Source: Sphaerotilus hippei (GTDB lineage: Bacteria; Pseudomonadota; Gammaproteobacteria; Burkholderiales; Burkholderiaceae_C). From it: DNA of 64,000 bases. A model generated the notes under the pieces. It did no database searches. It saw nothing but the letters and a program-made list of their open reading frames with translations, and was not told the DNA's origin. Positions 1 to 13,806 of this stretch are shown here, one piece after another; positions within the stretch are counted from its first letter, which is position 1, and the number at the start of each line of letters is the position of its first letter. A program made the translations under genes and the position numbers. The stretch is taken from positions 167,075 through 231,074 of the forward strand of contig NZ_QJJS01000003.1 of NCBI RefSeq assembly GCF_003201595.1, in the 5' to 3' direction.

Positions 1-1055
1 GCTGCGGCTGGCTGCCGCACGACTGGCTCTTCGAGGAGGGCGTGCGGCGCAGCCTGCGGGCGCTGGCGGCCGAGCATGTCGACCTGGGCGGCTACGGCGA
101 CCCCAAGGGCTTCGCGCCGCTGCGACAGCTGATCCGGGATGCGCTGGCCGAGCAGGAGATCGTGATCTCGCCCGACCAGGTGCTGCTGACCCAGGGCTCC
201 AGCCAGGCGCTGGACCTGGCCGCCCGCCGCCTGGTGCGTGCGGGCGACACCGTGCTGGTCGACGACCCCGGTTATGCCAACCTGCTGTTCTCGCTGCGGT
301 TCGCCGGCGCGACCATCGTCGGCGTGCCCCGCACGCCGCAGGGCTACGACCTGGCCACGCTCGAGCGGCTGATCATCGAGCACCAGCCGCGCGTGTTCTT
401 CACCCAGCCGCGGCTGCAGAGCCCGACCGGCTCGGTGGCCCAGCTGGCCCACCTGCACCGCCTGATGCAGCTGGCCGAGAAGCACGACTTCATCGTGGTC
501 GAGAACGACATCTACGTCGACCTCGATCCCGACCCGCGCGCCTCGCTGGCCAGCCTCGACCAGCTCTCCCGGGTGGTGCACGTGGGCAGCTACTCCAAGA
601 CCATCTCGCCCAATCTGCGCTGCGGCTTCCTGGTCGCGCATCCGGACATGGTCGAGGACCTCGCCCAGCTCAAGATGATCTCGGGGCTGACCTCGTCGGA
701 GTTCAGCGAGCGCATCGTCTACGGCGCCTTGACCGAAGGCCGCTGGCGCAAGCACCTCAAGGGCCTGCGCGATCGCCTGGGCGAAGCCCACGAGCGGGTG
801 GCCGGACGGCTGCACGACCTGGGCTTCGAGCTGTTCTGCGAGCCCAAGGCCGGCATGTTCCTGTGGGCCCGCCATCCGCAGCTGCCGGACGCGGGCGCGG
901 TGTCCAACCAGGCGGGCGAGGACGACATCATGCTCGGCCCCGGCCACCTCTTCTCGGCCAACCAGGCCACCGCGGCCTGGATGCGTTTCAACGTCGCCTT
1001 CTGCGGTGACGACCGGCTGTTCCGTTTCCTGGGCAGCCTGCTGCCACCGCGCTGA
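1..1055 (+). CDS. PLP-dependent class I/II aminotransferase domain, probably of a MocR/GntR-type regulator (5'-truncated)
   Basis: The reading frame is open from base 3, so the start lies outside the window; about 350 residues are visible. The fold-type I aminotransferase pattern is clear: an ordered Asn/Tyr/Asp series (VDDPGYANLL), the FTQPRLQSPTG segment and the PLP-binding lysine in GSYSKTISPN near visible residue 199. The first visible residues (CGWLPHDWLF) resemble the linker before the aminotransferase domain of MocR-type regulators, which carry an N-terminal winged helix. That DNA-binding part would lie off the left edge, so a free aminotransferase cannot be excluded. The next gene is convergent. 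Confidence 0.8.
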   Translation, partial: CGWLPHDWLFEEGVRRSLRALAAEHVDLGGYGDPKGFAPLRQLIRDALAEQEIVISPDQVLLTQGSSQALDLAARRLVRAGDTVLVDDPGYANLLFSLRFAGATIVGVPRTPQGYDLATLERLIIEHQPRVFFTQPRLQSPTGSVAQLAHLHRLMQLAEKHDFIVVENDIYVDLDPDPRASLASLDQLSRVVHVGSYSKTISPNLRCGFLVAHPDMVEDLAQLKMISGLTSSEFSERIVYGALTEGRWRKHLKGLRDRLGEAHERVAGRLHDLGFELFCEPKAGMFLWARHPQLPDAGAVSNQAGEDDIMLGPGHLFSANQATAAWMRFNVAFCGDDRLFRFLGSLLPPR

Positions 1056-1109
1056 CCCCGCGCAGGCGCGGCGTCCCTCGCCGTGCCGCTGTCGTGCCCG
1101 CCGCGGTGC

Positions 1110-2003
1110 TCAGTGCCGCGGCTTGCGGCCCGATTTCCGGGGTGCCGCCGCGGGCTCGGGCGCGCTCGCCGCCACCTCCCGGCCTCGCGGCGCGGCGACC
1201 GGGCCCAGGAAGGCATTGGCCACCCAGCCCTCGAGGTCGGTCGGCCCGGCCACCTCGACCCGGTTCCAGCGCGCGCCGATCTCGAGCACCAGCACCTCCG
1301 TGCCGCGGGGCAGCGGGGCGGCGACGGGCTCGAAGTCCGCGCCCGGGCCGCGGCGGATGTTCAGCGTGGAGGCGGTGACGACCCGGTGCTCGAGCAGGCC
1401 GTCGCTGCGGCCGGTCACCCGCGAGCGCAGGGCGGCCAGCGGAAAGGCCGGTCCGGGGTCGCATTTGCGGCCGGGGGCGGCGTCCTCGTGGCCGATGACG
1501 TCGAGCAGCCCGTACCGGGCCACCAGCAGCTCCGCCAGCTCCAGCGCCCGCTCGATCTGCGCGCCGGTGTAGGCATGCCAGGGCCGTTGCGGCCCGCCGT
1601 GCCGGTGCACGGCACGCTGCACCTCGGCCGTGTCGATCTCCTTGCGAAACCAGGTGAAGCAGCGTCCGCCGATCTCGTCGAGCACCCCGGCGTTGTCCAT
1701 CTCGATGCCGATGCTGTGCTGGTTGAGGCCGGTGAGCCCGTCCCAGGCGCTGACGCCCGCATGCCAGGTGACGACGTTGAACGGGGCGAGCTGCACGATG
1801 CGGCCGTCGCGGCCGAGCACCAGGTGGGCCGAGGCGTTGCCGCTCGGCTTGCGCGTGCACAGGCTGGCGACCGAGCTCTCGGCCGAGCTGCCTGCGGTGT
1901 AGTGCAGCATCAGGTAGCGCGGCGTCAGGGGCCCGCCGATGTTGGGGGTGCCTCGGAAGGTGACCTCGTCGCCGACGAGGCGGTGCTTGTCGATGTGCAG
2001 CAT
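1110..2003 (-). CDS. N-acetylmuramoyl-L-alanine amidase (Amidase_2) with C-terminal SH3-like domain
   Basis: 297 residues. The N-terminal two thirds match the AmpD/Amidase_2 fold, which cleaves the bond between MurNAc and L-Ala in peptidoglycan. Zinc ligand candidates are His34 in the LMLHYTAG strand and the His and Asp of GHEDAAPGRKCDPG near residues 169-183. Residues about 205-270 (LNIRRGPGADF to GWVANAFLG) look like a bacterial SH3 domain used for wall binding. The basic tail is low in complexity. A strong Shine-Dalgarno (AGGAGGA) precedes the ATG at 2003. No clear signal peptide is visible, so a cytoplasmic recycling role or non-classical export are both open. It diverges from alaS. Confidence 0.85.
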   Translation of the reverse strand: MLHIDKHRLVGDEVTFRGTPNIGGPLTPRYLMLHYTAGSSAESSVASLCTRKPSGNASAHLVLGRDGRIVQLAPFNVVTWHAGVSAWDGLTGLNQHSIGIEMDNAGVLDEIGGRCFTWFRKEIDTAEVQRAVHRHGGPQRPWHAYTGAQIERALELAELLVARYGLLDVIGHEDAAPGRKCDPGPAFPLAALRSRVTGRSDGLLEHRVVTASTLNIRRGPGADFEPVAAPLPRGTEVLVLEIGARWNRVEVAGPTDLEGWVANAFLGPVAAPRGREVAASAPEPAAAPRKSGRKPRH

Positions 2004-2137
2004 GGATTCCTCCTGTGCCGATCCGTCAAGGGGCTGGCGTCCTGCGGGGACGCCGACGTGAATCTATGTTTGCGGGGCCGGTCTGCACACCCCCTCGATG
2101 ACTGTTTGTGTCGGCATTTGTAAAGCGCGCCGCCTTC

Positions 2138-2143
2138 TATAAT
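2138..2143 (+). promoter_or_regulatory. -10 element of the alaS promoter
   Basis: A perfect TATAAT stands 94 bp before the alaS start codon. Upstream matches to a -35 hexamer are poor (TTGTAA at 2118-2123 is only 14 bp away), so an activator or an unusual -35 is possible. The predicted transcription start is about 2150. Confidence 0.6.
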
Positions 2144-2153
2144 TGAACGCTTT

Positions 2154-2189
2154 GCTGCAGGCCCGCCCGGGCCCGCGCGAGCCTGCAGC
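2154..2189 (+). promoter_or_regulatory. Inverted repeat / stem-loop in the alaS leader
   Basis: GCTGCAGGC (2154-2162) and GCCTGCAGC (2181-2189) are perfect 9-base complements enclosing a GC-rich loop that can itself fold. The element begins a few bases after the expected transcription start and ends 42 bases before the alaS ATG. In E. coli, AlaRS represses its own gene by binding a palindrome around the transcription start, so an operator or leader-RNA function is plausible here but inferred. Confidence 0.5.
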
Positions 2190-2231
2190 TGCCCCTTGCC
2201 GACCCTTGCCGACACCGGCCGAAAGCGCGGA

Positions 2232-4872
<2,641 letters not shown>

Positions 4873-4886
<14 letters not shown>

Positions 4887-5367
4887 GGTGGACGACCTTC
4901 CGGACGACGATGATCCGTACGCGCCGGTCCAGTCGCCGCGCCTGTGGCGCGACGAGCTCTGGACCGCGCGGGTCATCAAGAACGAGGACGACGAGGGCTG
5001 GGCCGTCTCGATGACCCGCCATGGCGAGTCCGAGCCGGCGCTGGTCGCGCCCTGGACCATGGGGCGCGACAAGAAGAACCCCAAGCCGCTGGACGCGCCC
5101 GCCTTCCACACCTGGGTCAAGACCGCCTCCGAGGTGATCCGTCGCCACGAGCAGCAGCTGCACGCCCTGCTGCACAAGAGCGTGATGGTGTCGACCGACG
5201 GGGGCCGGGTGAAGGTGATGCTCGACATCGATCCCGACGAGCATGAGCCGACCGCCACCCTCAGCGCGGTCGACGCCCGGGGTGAAGAGATCGCCCGCAG
5301 GAAGGTCGCGCCGGATTTCAGGCTCGACAGCGCCAGCGCAGCCGCCTGGCTGGCCCGGCTGGCCTGA
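4873..5367 (+). CDS. Conserved hypothetical protein coupled to alaS
   Basis: 164 residues with a GTG start 14 bases inside the alaS coding region; an earlier in-frame start would give an Arg/Ser-rich alaS shadow, so the GTG is preferred. The protein is acidic at the N-terminus ([10 protein letters not shown]), has no signal peptide or membrane segment, and carries a mixed alpha/beta C-terminal half ([20 protein letters not shown]). I recognise no catalytic motif and assign no function. The overlap with alaS suggests co-expression. Confidence 0.75.
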
Positions 5368-5399
5368 GCGGGCAGCCCGGAGACAGGCCGGACCGGGCC

Positions 5400-5963
5400 T
5401 CAGAAGCCCGATCCGGGCTGCTTCAGGAACTCGGCCTCCTCGGCCGTGTCGATGCGGCCCAGCGCCGCGTTGCGGTGCGGGAACCGCCCGAACCGGGCGA
5501 TCGCCCAGTCGAGCAGGTCGGCCAGCGCGGGCTCGTCCCGGCCGAGCTGCCCGAACAGCCGCACGGCCTCGTCCTGTTCGGCCAGCGCTTCCGAATGCTC
5601 GAACGGCAGGTAGACGAACTGCCGCTGCACGCCCGTCAGGCCCCGGTCCTCGCCACGGGCCACCATGGCACTGGCCAGGTCCAGCGCCTGACGGTCGCCG
5701 GCAAAGGCCCGGGCCGTGCCACGCCCGGTGTTGCGGGTGAACTGGTCCAGCACGAGGATCAGCGCCAGGCAGCCCTCGGGGGTGGCGCGCCAGGCCTCGC
5801 CGTCGCCGGCCAGCGCGGCCTCGATCAGCGGGCCGAAGCGCGTGGCGATCTGCCGGTCGAAGTCCTCGTCCTTGCGGAACCAGGCCGCGCGGGGCCGGGC
5901 GTGATCGGGGTCCTCGGGCGGGCCGAACCAGAATGCCAGGATCGAGGACGGCGTGGGCGACAT
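5400..5963 (-). CDS. DUF924 family protein
   Basis: 187 residues starting at MSPTPSSILAFWFG; a start 42 bases upstream is possible but adds residues not typical of the family. Family signatures are the opening ILAFWFG, WFRKDEDFD, the central LILVLDQFTRN and RQFVYLPFEHSE, and a late FGRFPHRNA. DUF924 proteins are small all-helical (TPR-like) cytoplasmic proteins of unknown function. It is convergent with the gene at 4873 and divergent from the DsbA-like gene. Confidence 0.85.
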   Translation of the reverse strand: MSPTPSSILAFWFGPPEDPDHARPRAAWFRKDEDFDRQIATRFGPLIEAALAGDGEAWRATPEGCLALILVLDQFTRNTGRGTARAFAGDRQALDLASAMVARGEDRGLTGVQRQFVYLPFEHSEALAEQDEAVRLFGQLGRDEPALADLLDWAIARFGRFPHRNAALGRIDTAEEAEFLKQPGSGF

Positions 5964-6079
5964 GAGAGGACCTCGGCTCGGGATGGGGAGCATCCATTCG
6001 AGCACAGTCGCCTCACGGTCGTGTCACCCCAGGTCTTCTGCCGTCGCCGCCGCGCGGGCGTCTCGACTACGATCGGCGC

Positions 6080-6724
6080 ATGAAACTGCTCTACATCGCC
6101 GACCCCATGTGTTCCTGGTGCTACGGCTTCGGTGCCGTGCTGGGTGAACTGCTGGCCGATCCGCCCAGGCCGCAGCCCTTGTCCCTGGAGCTGGTGATGG
6201 GTGGCTTGCGCCCGTACACCACCGAGCCGATGGCGCCGGCCCGGGCCGACGAGATCCACGGGCACTGGCTGCGTGTCGCCCAGGTCAGCGGGCTGCCGTT
6301 CGCGCCGCAGCCCCACCCGCAGCTGCACCGGGCCGGCTTCGTCTACGACACCGAGCCGGCGAGCCGCGCGGTCGTGACCGTGCGCAGCCTGTGGCCGGAG
6401 CGGGCGTGGGACCACCTGAAGCGGCTGCAGCACGCGTTTTATGCCGAGGGCCGGGATGTCACCCAGGCCGAGGTGCTGACCGCGCTCGCGAGCGAATCCG
6501 GCCTGCCGGAAGCGGAGTTCCGCAGCGCCCTGGAATCGGACGAGATGCGGGACCTGACCCGCTCGGACTTCCGTCAGGTGCAGGCCTGGGGGGTGGGCAG
6601 CTTCCCGGCGCTGGTGGCCGAGGTCGGTGGCGAGCTGATGCTGGTGGCCCAGGGCCATCTGCCGATCGAGACCTTGCGCCAGGCGCTGGCCCGTGTGCGG
6701 CCGCCGCAGGCCGTCGCGTCCTGA
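6080..6724 (+). CDS. DsbA-family thiol-disulfide oxidoreductase (FrnE/DSBA-like)
   Basis: 214 residues with the thioredoxin-fold CXXC motif CSWC at residues 11-14 right after the first strand, a helical insertion, and the cis-proline loop GVGSFPAL near 171-178. The residue before the cis-proline is Phe, which fits the cytoplasmic FrnE/2-hydroxychromene-type branch of the DsbA superfamily. No signal peptide is present, so it probably acts in the cytosol. The substrate is unknown. It is followed by a hairpin and the convergent infA. Confidence 0.85.
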   Translation: MKLLYIADPMCSWCYGFGAVLGELLADPPRPQPLSLELVMGGLRPYTTEPMAPARADEIHGHWLRVAQVSGLPFAPQPHPQLHRAGFVYDTEPASRAVVTVRSLWPERAWDHLKRLQHAFYAEGRDVTQAEVLTALASESGLPEAEFRSALESDEMRDLTRSDFRQVQAWGVGSFPALVAEVGGELMLVAQGHLPIETLRQALARVRPPQAVAS

Positions 6725-6772
6725 GCAGGCTGCAGGCGGGCACGGTGGCGCCATGGCGTCCATCATCTGCAG

Positions 6773-6795
6773 GTCCGCCTGCCATTCAGGCGGAC
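6773..6795. terminator. Hairpin between convergent genes
   Basis: GTCCGCCTG and CAGGCGGAC form a perfect 9-bp stem around a 5-base loop, 49 bases after the DsbA-like stop. There is no T-tract, so termination is inferred from location only. Nothing else is recognisable in the rest of the 269-bp gap up to infA. Confidence 0.4.
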
Positions 6796-6993
6796 GGACC
6801 GGGCATGGACTTCCCGCAGGAGGTCCGGGGCCGTTGCGGGCGGCAGGCCGGATGCGCAGCATCACGGGGCCATGCCGCTCGCCTCAGGTCGACCCGTCAG
6901 GGGCCGATCGGCGCTCCGGCGACGAGGGGTCGCGGGAGACGGGCCTGAGTCGGGCCCGGCGGCCGGTGAAGGCCGACGAGCCGGGGACCACGC

Positions 6994-7263
6994 TCAGCGC
7001 GGGCCAGGGCGGCGCGGGCCGCTGCTGCCACCACCACCGCGGTTTTCCAGGTGACGGAAGGTCACGCGGCCCTTGGTCAGGTCGTAGGGCGACAGTTCGA
7101 GCGACACCTTGTCGCCTGCGAGGATGCGGATGTGGTGCTTGCGCATCTTGCCGGAGGTGTAGGCCACCAGCGTGTGTCCGTTGTCGAGGGTGACACGGAA
7201 ACGGGAATCGGGGAGCACTTCGTTCACCACGCCGTGCATTTCGATGAGTTCTTCCTTGGCCAT
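6994..7263 (-). CDS. infA: Translation initiation factor IF-1, long form
   Basis: 89 residues. The S1-like OB fold is complete ([51 protein letters not shown]). The canonical protein is about 72 residues; this one carries a Gly/Pro/Arg tail ([14 protein letters not shown]). Betaproteobacteria commonly hold two infA copies, a 72-residue one in the ribosomal operon and a longer one elsewhere, and this looks like the second. The start is fixed by the conserved MAKEE. Confidence 0.93.
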   Translation of the reverse strand: MAKEELIEMHGVVNEVLPDSRFRVTLDNGHTLVAYTSGKMRKHHIRILAGDKVSLELSPYDLTKGRVTFRHLENRGGGGSSGPRRPGPR

Positions 7264-7479
7264 TGATTTCCTGTGAGTGGGTTCGGGGGACGGTTCGGTC
7301 TCATCCGGCCTGAAATTCTTCAGGTGTCGGTGTACGCCAGGCACACCGTGGTGGTTGAGCAGATGCGGCTGCGGGGGCACGATCGGATCGACCAGAACGT
7401 GCGGCTCATCCATCAGCCGATCAGAGCAGGACCCCGATTGGCACAGCAGGCCAGCCCAAGTCAAACACCGAACCTGTGA

Positions 7480-9303
7480 TTATACCCTCTGAGTGACGAT
7501 GTCGCTGCTTTCAGGTGCGTGCCCCGATGGCGCGCATCGGGGGGCCGTGGACGAGGCCTCCGGCAAACGGGCGTGCGGCAGGCTCGGGTGCGGACGGGCC
7601 GGGACCGGCAGGCGATCCGACGCCACCGCGTCGGCGGTGAGCCATGCACGCGACCACGCCAGCAGCTGTTGCTGCCCGGCGTGACGCCAGGCCCGCACCA
7701 GGCAGACGGCCCGTGCCCCCGCCCGGCGGGCCGGCGCGAGCTGCGCCGGCTCGAGGATGCCCCCGATGGCCACCACCGGAACCGGCGACAGGTGGGCCCA
7801 CCAGGCGAGATTGTCCAGCCCCTGGGGCTGCCAGGGCATGTCCTTGGTGGTGGTCGGCCAGACCGGGCCGCAGGCCAGGTAGTCCGGCCGCAGGCCGGCG
7901 GCACGGCACAGCTCCCAGAGGCTGTGCGAGCTCACGCCCAGCTGCAGCCCGGCCCGGCGGGCGGTGCGCAGGCGCTGCCGCCCGGCCGGGCCGAGCCGCT
8001 CCAGGTCCTCCTGCCCCAGGTGCACGCCGAGCCCGCAGATCGGGCCGGGCTGCTGCGCCTGCGTGCGCAGCGTGGTTTCCCAGTGGTCGTTGACGAAGAG
8101 CGTGACCGCGGCGTCGCGGGCACGCTGCCAGCCGGCCTGCAGCTCGGTGGCCAGCCAGGTGTCGAAGGTGCGGTCGTCGAGGTCGGGGTGGGCCTCGCGC
8201 TTGATGCGCAGCTGCACCGCGGCCATCGGGGCGGCCGGCTCGCCGAGGGCCTGCAGCCCGTCGAGCGCCCGGGCCAGCGACCGGGTGTCGTCGAACAGCG
8301 CGTAGAGACCGGCGGGCAGCGGCGATGGTGACGGCGATGGCGCCGTGCCGGCCCGGTCCGTGGTCGCGAGGTCGGACAGGTCGTCGCCCCAGCTCATCCA
8401 GGGCAGGTGGGTCGCGTCGGTCAGGCCGCCGTGCGAGCTGCCCACCGGACCCGCTCCGGTGCCCGCCGGATGGCCCCGGGCGATGGCCGTGGTGGTCGCC
8501 ATCTTGGCCATCACCATGGCCTCGGCCGCGACGAAACCCCGCGCGAGCGCGGCCGCGACGTGGGTGGCGTGGGTGCAGCCGGTGCCGTGGTGATGTGCCG
8601 TGTCCAGGCGCGGCAGGGCCAGCCAGCCCTGCACCGCGACCTCGGGTCGACCAGGCGCCTGCACCGGCGCATCGACCCAGTCGAGCGCCCAGCCCGCCGG
8701 GGCGGCCGTGCCGCCAGGCTCCTCGTCACCGCCGGTGATGCAGACCGCCTGCGCGCCCAGCTCGCGCAGCGCCGCGGCCAGTGCCGGCACCGGCCAGTGC
8801 GCGATCTCGTGGCGGCGCTGCGGCCAGGCGGCCGCCAGCAGCGCCCGCGCCTCGCGGCGGTTGGGCGTGATCACCGTGGCCCGCGGCAGCAGCTCGGCCG
8901 CATAGGCCTGCACCAGCGCCGCATCGGCAAACGCCGCGCCGGTGCTCGCGCGCAGCACCGGATCGACCACCAGCGGCAGCCCGGGATGCCGCCGGCGCAG
9001 CGTGTCGATGTGCCGGGCCACCACCTGCACCGTCGCCACGCCGGCCAGCAGGCCGGTCTTGACGGCATCGGGGGGCAGGTCGGTGGCGAGGGCCTCCAGC
9101 TGGGCCTCCAGCCACGCGACCGGCAGCGCCTCGATGCGGGTCACCGCCACCGAGTTCTGCGCGGTCACCGCGGCGACCACCGGGCACAGGTGCACCTCGG
9201 CGCCGAGCGCGGCCCGCTGGTCGGCGGCCAGGCCGGCGCCACCGCCGCTGTCGTTGCCGGCGATGCTCCAGACGATCGGTCGGGGGTCGCTCATGTGCCT
9301 CAT
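7480..9303 (-). CDS. thiDE: Fused hydroxymethylpyrimidine/phosphomethylpyrimidine kinase (ThiD) and thiamine-phosphate synthase (ThiE)
   Basis: 607 residues. Residues about 1-280 are ThiD, which phosphorylates HMP to [17 protein letters not shown] at the substrate loop, VKTGLL, and HGTGCTHA with the catalytic cysteine. A Ser/Pro linker (near residue 330) leads to ThiE, which joins HMP-PP and thiazole phosphate: [31 protein letters not shown] and VAIGGI hold the expected phosphate and Mg2+ contacts. Both active sites look intact. The ATG at 9303 overlaps the thiG stop as ATGA; a start at 9294 is the alternative. Last gene of the thi operon. Confidence 0.92.
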   Translation of the reverse strand: MRHMSDPRPIVWSIAGNDSGGGAGLAADQRAALGAEVHLCPVVAAVTAQNSVAVTRIEALPVAWLEAQLEALATDLPPDAVKTGLLAGVATVQVVARHIDTLRRRHPGLPLVVDPVLRASTGAAFADAALVQAYAAELLPRATVITPNRREARALLAAAWPQRRHEIAHWPVPALAAALRELGAQAVCITGGDEEPGGTAAPAGWALDWVDAPVQAPGRPEVAVQGWLALPRLDTAHHHGTGCTHATHVAAALARGFVAAEAMVMAKMATTTAIARGHPAGTGAGPVGSSHGGLTDATHLPWMSWGDDLSDLATTDRAGTAPSPSPSPLPAGLYALFDDTRSLARALDGLQALGEPAAPMAAVQLRIKREAHPDLDDRTFDTWLATELQAGWQRARDAAVTLFVNDHWETTLRTQAQQPGPICGLGVHLGQEDLERLGPAGRQRLRTARRAGLQLGVSSHSLWELCRAAGLRPDYLACGPVWPTTTKDMPWQPQGLDNLAWWAHLSPVPVVAIGGILEPAQLAPARRAGARAVCLVRAWRHAGQQQLLAWSRAWLTADAVASDRLPVPARPHPSLPHARLPEASSTAPRCAPSGHAPESSDIVTQRV

Positions 9304-10103
9304 CCGATCAGGAAGGGCCGGCCGGTCACCGGCGTGCTGGCCACGGCCATCGACTGCGGGGCCATCACCCCGGCCTCCCGGCCGAGCCGGCCGGCCTTCA
9401 CCGCATGGGCAAAGGCGGCGGCCATGCGCACCGGATCGCCCGCCTGGGCGACCGCCGAGTTCAGCAGCACGCCGTCGAGTCCCAGCTCCAGCGCCTGGGC
9501 GGCGTGGGCCGGCGCGCCGATGCCCGCGTCGACGATCAGCGGCACGCCCGGCAGCCGCTCGCGCAGCGTGCGCAGCGCAAACGGATTGAGCAGGCCCTGG
9601 CCGCTGCCGATCGGCGCGCCCCACGGCATCAGCACCTGGCAGCCCGCGTCGAGCAGGCGCTGGCAGGTCACCAGGTCGTCGGTGCAGTAGGGAAAGACGT
9701 CGAAGCCGTCGCGCACCAGCTGCCCGGCCGCATGCACCAGCTCCCACGGGTCGGGCTGCAGCGTGTGCTCGTCGCCGACCACCTCCAGCTTCAGCCACGG
9801 CGTGTCGTAGAGCTCGCGGGCCATGTGGGCCAGCGTGATGGCCTCCCGGGCGGTGCGGCAGCCGGCGGTGTTGGGCAGCAGGCGCGCGCCTTGCACCGGC
9901 AGCAGCTCGCGGATCAGGTCGATGAAGCCGTTGTCGCCGGCCGCCCCCAGCGTGCGCTTGAGGCCGACGGTGACGACCTGCGTGCCGCTGACCTGCAGCG
10001 CCTCGCGCAGCACGGCCGGCGAGGGATAACCGGCCGTGCCCAGCAGCAGCCGGCTGTCCAGCGTGACGCCGTAGAGCGTCCAGGGTTGGGTGACAGGCAG
10101 CAT
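9300..10103 (-). CDS. thiG: Thiazole synthase
   Basis: 267 residues, a TIM barrel that builds the thiazole phosphate of thiamine from DXP, dehydroglycine and ThiS thiocarboxylate. The Schiff-base lysine is in WLKLEVVGD near residue 106. [17 protein letters not shown] and [11 protein letters not shown] match the family. Its start abuts the thiS stop without a gap, and its stop overlaps the next start by 4 bases, so the four genes are translationally coupled. Confidence 0.97.
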   Translation of the reverse strand: MLPVTQPWTLYGVTLDSRLLLGTAGYPSPAVLREALQVSGTQVVTVGLKRTLGAAGDNGFIDLIRELLPVQGARLLPNTAGCRTAREAITLAHMARELYDTPWLKLEVVGDEHTLQPDPWELVHAAGQLVRDGFDVFPYCTDDLVTCQRLLDAGCQVLMPWGAPIGSGQGLLNPFALRTLRERLPGVPLIVDAGIGAPAHAAQALELGLDGVLLNSAVAQAGDPVRMAAAFAHAVKAGRLGREAGVMAPQSMAVASTPVTGRPFLIG

Positions 10104-10346
10104 TCAGCCTCCGACGATGGCTTGGAAGGTGGTGATCGTGTCGCCCGGCTGCAGCAGCCGGGCCGCCCGGGCCGCCCGCGGCACGAACTGGCCGTTCACC
10201 GCGGTGGCGCAGCGCCGCGGATCGAGCCGCTCGCCCAGGCACTCGAGCGCGCCGTCCAGGCTGGAGGCGGGCGGCACGGCCAGCGGCTCGCCGTTGATGC
10301 TGACCTCGATCAGGTCGAGGCCGGCGGGGGTCAGGTCAGGGGTCAT
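10104..10346 (-). CDS. thiS: Sulfur carrier protein ThiS
   Basis: 80 residues with a ubiquitin-like fold (INGEPLAVP near the start, ATAVNGQFVPR in the middle, LQPGDTITTFQAIVGG at the end). The C-terminal Gly-Gly is thiocarboxylated to donate sulfur to ThiG. It is slightly longer than the usual 65-70 residues because of an N-terminal extension; the true start may be later. The ATG overlaps the thiO stop as ATGA. Confidence 0.93.
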   Translation of the reverse strand: MTPDLTPAGLDLIEVSINGEPLAVPPASSLDGALECLGERLDPRRCATAVNGQFVPRAARAARLLQPGDTITTFQAIVGG

Positions 10347-11521
10347 CGGGGTTCTCCGAGAGCGCTGCCGAGCCCGGCCTGCGCCAGGCCGTCCTGCAGC
10401 AGGGCGGGCGCGAGCAGCCAGCCGTGGCGGAACAGGCCGTTGATGCGCAGCAGGCCGGGCTGCAGCTCGGTGTGCGGTTCGTTGTCGGGCAGGGCGGGGC
10501 GCAGGTTGCTCTCCAGGTGCACGATGCGCGCTTCGGCCAGCGCCGGCACGACGCTGTGGGCGGCGGCCATCAGCTCGACGGCGCTGCGCAGGCTGACCGG
10601 CGAGCGGTCCTCGCTCTCGATCTCGCTGGCCCCCAGCACGAACAGGTCGCCCGGGCGAGGCACCAGGTAGACGCGGTGGCGCGGATGCATCAGCCGCACC
10701 GGCCGGTTCAGCACCACGCCCGGCGCGTGCAGCCAGACCACCTCGCCACGTACGCCACGCAGGCGGTCGATCGCCCCGGCGGGGGCGCCGGTCCGCGGGG
10801 TCGGGCCGCGGGCGCCCAGGCCACGCAGGTCCAGCACCCAGTCCGCGTCCCAGCGCTCGCCGTCGTCCAGCTCGATCACGCCGGGGGCGAGCGCCGTGAC
10901 CGTGCGGCTCCAGCGCCACTGCACCTGTGGCGCCTGCCCGGCCAGCGTGCACAGCATGGCCGGGGACATCACCTGGCCTTCACCGGGCAGCAGCCAGGCC
11001 CGCAGGTGCGGCTCCAGCGCCGGCTCGAGCGTGCGCAGCGCCTCGCCCGTCAGCGCCTGCGGGCGCGGCATGGCCTCGTGCAGCGCGCCGGCCTGCGCCA
11101 GCCGGTCGAGCACTCGCTGAGCGCTGCCGAGGTCGGCGGCGTGGGCCAGCAGCAGGCTGCCGCGCTGCTGCATCAGCAGAGGCGCGGGTGCGCCGCCGTC
11201 GGCGGCCAGCCGGTCAGCCACCTGGCGCCACAGCGCGATCGAGCGCCAGCCGAGCATCGCGATGGCCGCAGAGGCGTGGTCGAGCTCGGCCAGCGGGCTG
11301 AGCATGCCCGCCGCGGTGAAGCCGGCCGGCCCCAGACCGTCCTGGCGGGCTTCGGGTCCGGTGGCGGGGTCGAACACCGTCACGCGGTGGCCGGCCTGCG
11401 CCAGGCTCCACGCCGCCAGCCGCCCGAGCACGCCGGCCCCGGCGATGCCGATCCGCAGGTGCGGGCCGGTTGACCCCGACGGCGTGCCGATCGAAGAAGA
11501 GGTGAAGCGGGGCGCGTGCAT
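10343..11521 (-). CDS. thiO: FAD-dependent glycine oxidase ThiO
   Basis: 392 residues of the D-amino-acid-oxidase fold. The FAD-binding GIAGAGVLGRLAAWSL is at residues 25-40 and a late RVYLVPRPGDLFVLGAS strand and the C-terminal RHGWLLAPALL segment match the family. ThiO oxidises glycine to the dehydroglycine used by ThiG in aerobes. About 20 residues precede the Rossmann motif, more than usual. It lies 17 bp after thiC. Confidence 0.9.
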   Translation of the reverse strand: MHAPRFTSSSIGTPSGSTGPHLRIGIAGAGVLGRLAAWSLAQAGHRVTVFDPATGPEARQDGLGPAGFTAAGMLSPLAELDHASAAIAMLGWRSIALWRQVADRLAADGGAPAPLLMQQRGSLLLAHAADLGSAQRVLDRLAQAGALHEAMPRPQALTGEALRTLEPALEPHLRAWLLPGEGQVMSPAMLCTLAGQAPQVQWRWSRTVTALAPGVIELDDGERWDADWVLDLRGLGARGPTPRTGAPAGAIDRLRGVRGEVVWLHAPGVVLNRPVRLMHPRHRVYLVPRPGDLFVLGASEIESEDRSPVSLRSAVELMAAAHSVVPALAEARIVHLESNLRPALPDNEPHTELQPGLLRINGLFRHGWLLAPALLQDGLAQAGLGSALGEPR

Positions 11522-11538
11522 GGCCGGGCTCCCCGCGA

Positions 11539-13625
<2,087 letters not shown>

Positions 13626-13806
13626 GGGGCGGATTCTGCGCGAGCCGCGCGGCGCCTGTCAACGCCCTCGGCGCATGGCGCCCCGCGGCCGAGCGGGCCG
13701 GGCGGCCGCGCCAGCGGACGATTTGAGCGCCAGCACGTCCGGGAGGCGTTGCCGCCTCTATCATCGGCACAAAGAGGCCAGCACACTGGCCGCGGAGGAG
13801 TGCACG

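Noticed and set aside
9304-10242. N-terminal extension of the thiDE frame through thiG
   Set aside because: The frame is open but antiparallel in meaning to ThiG in another phase. ThiD homology starts at [14 protein letters not shown] and the overlap with the thiG stop sets the start.
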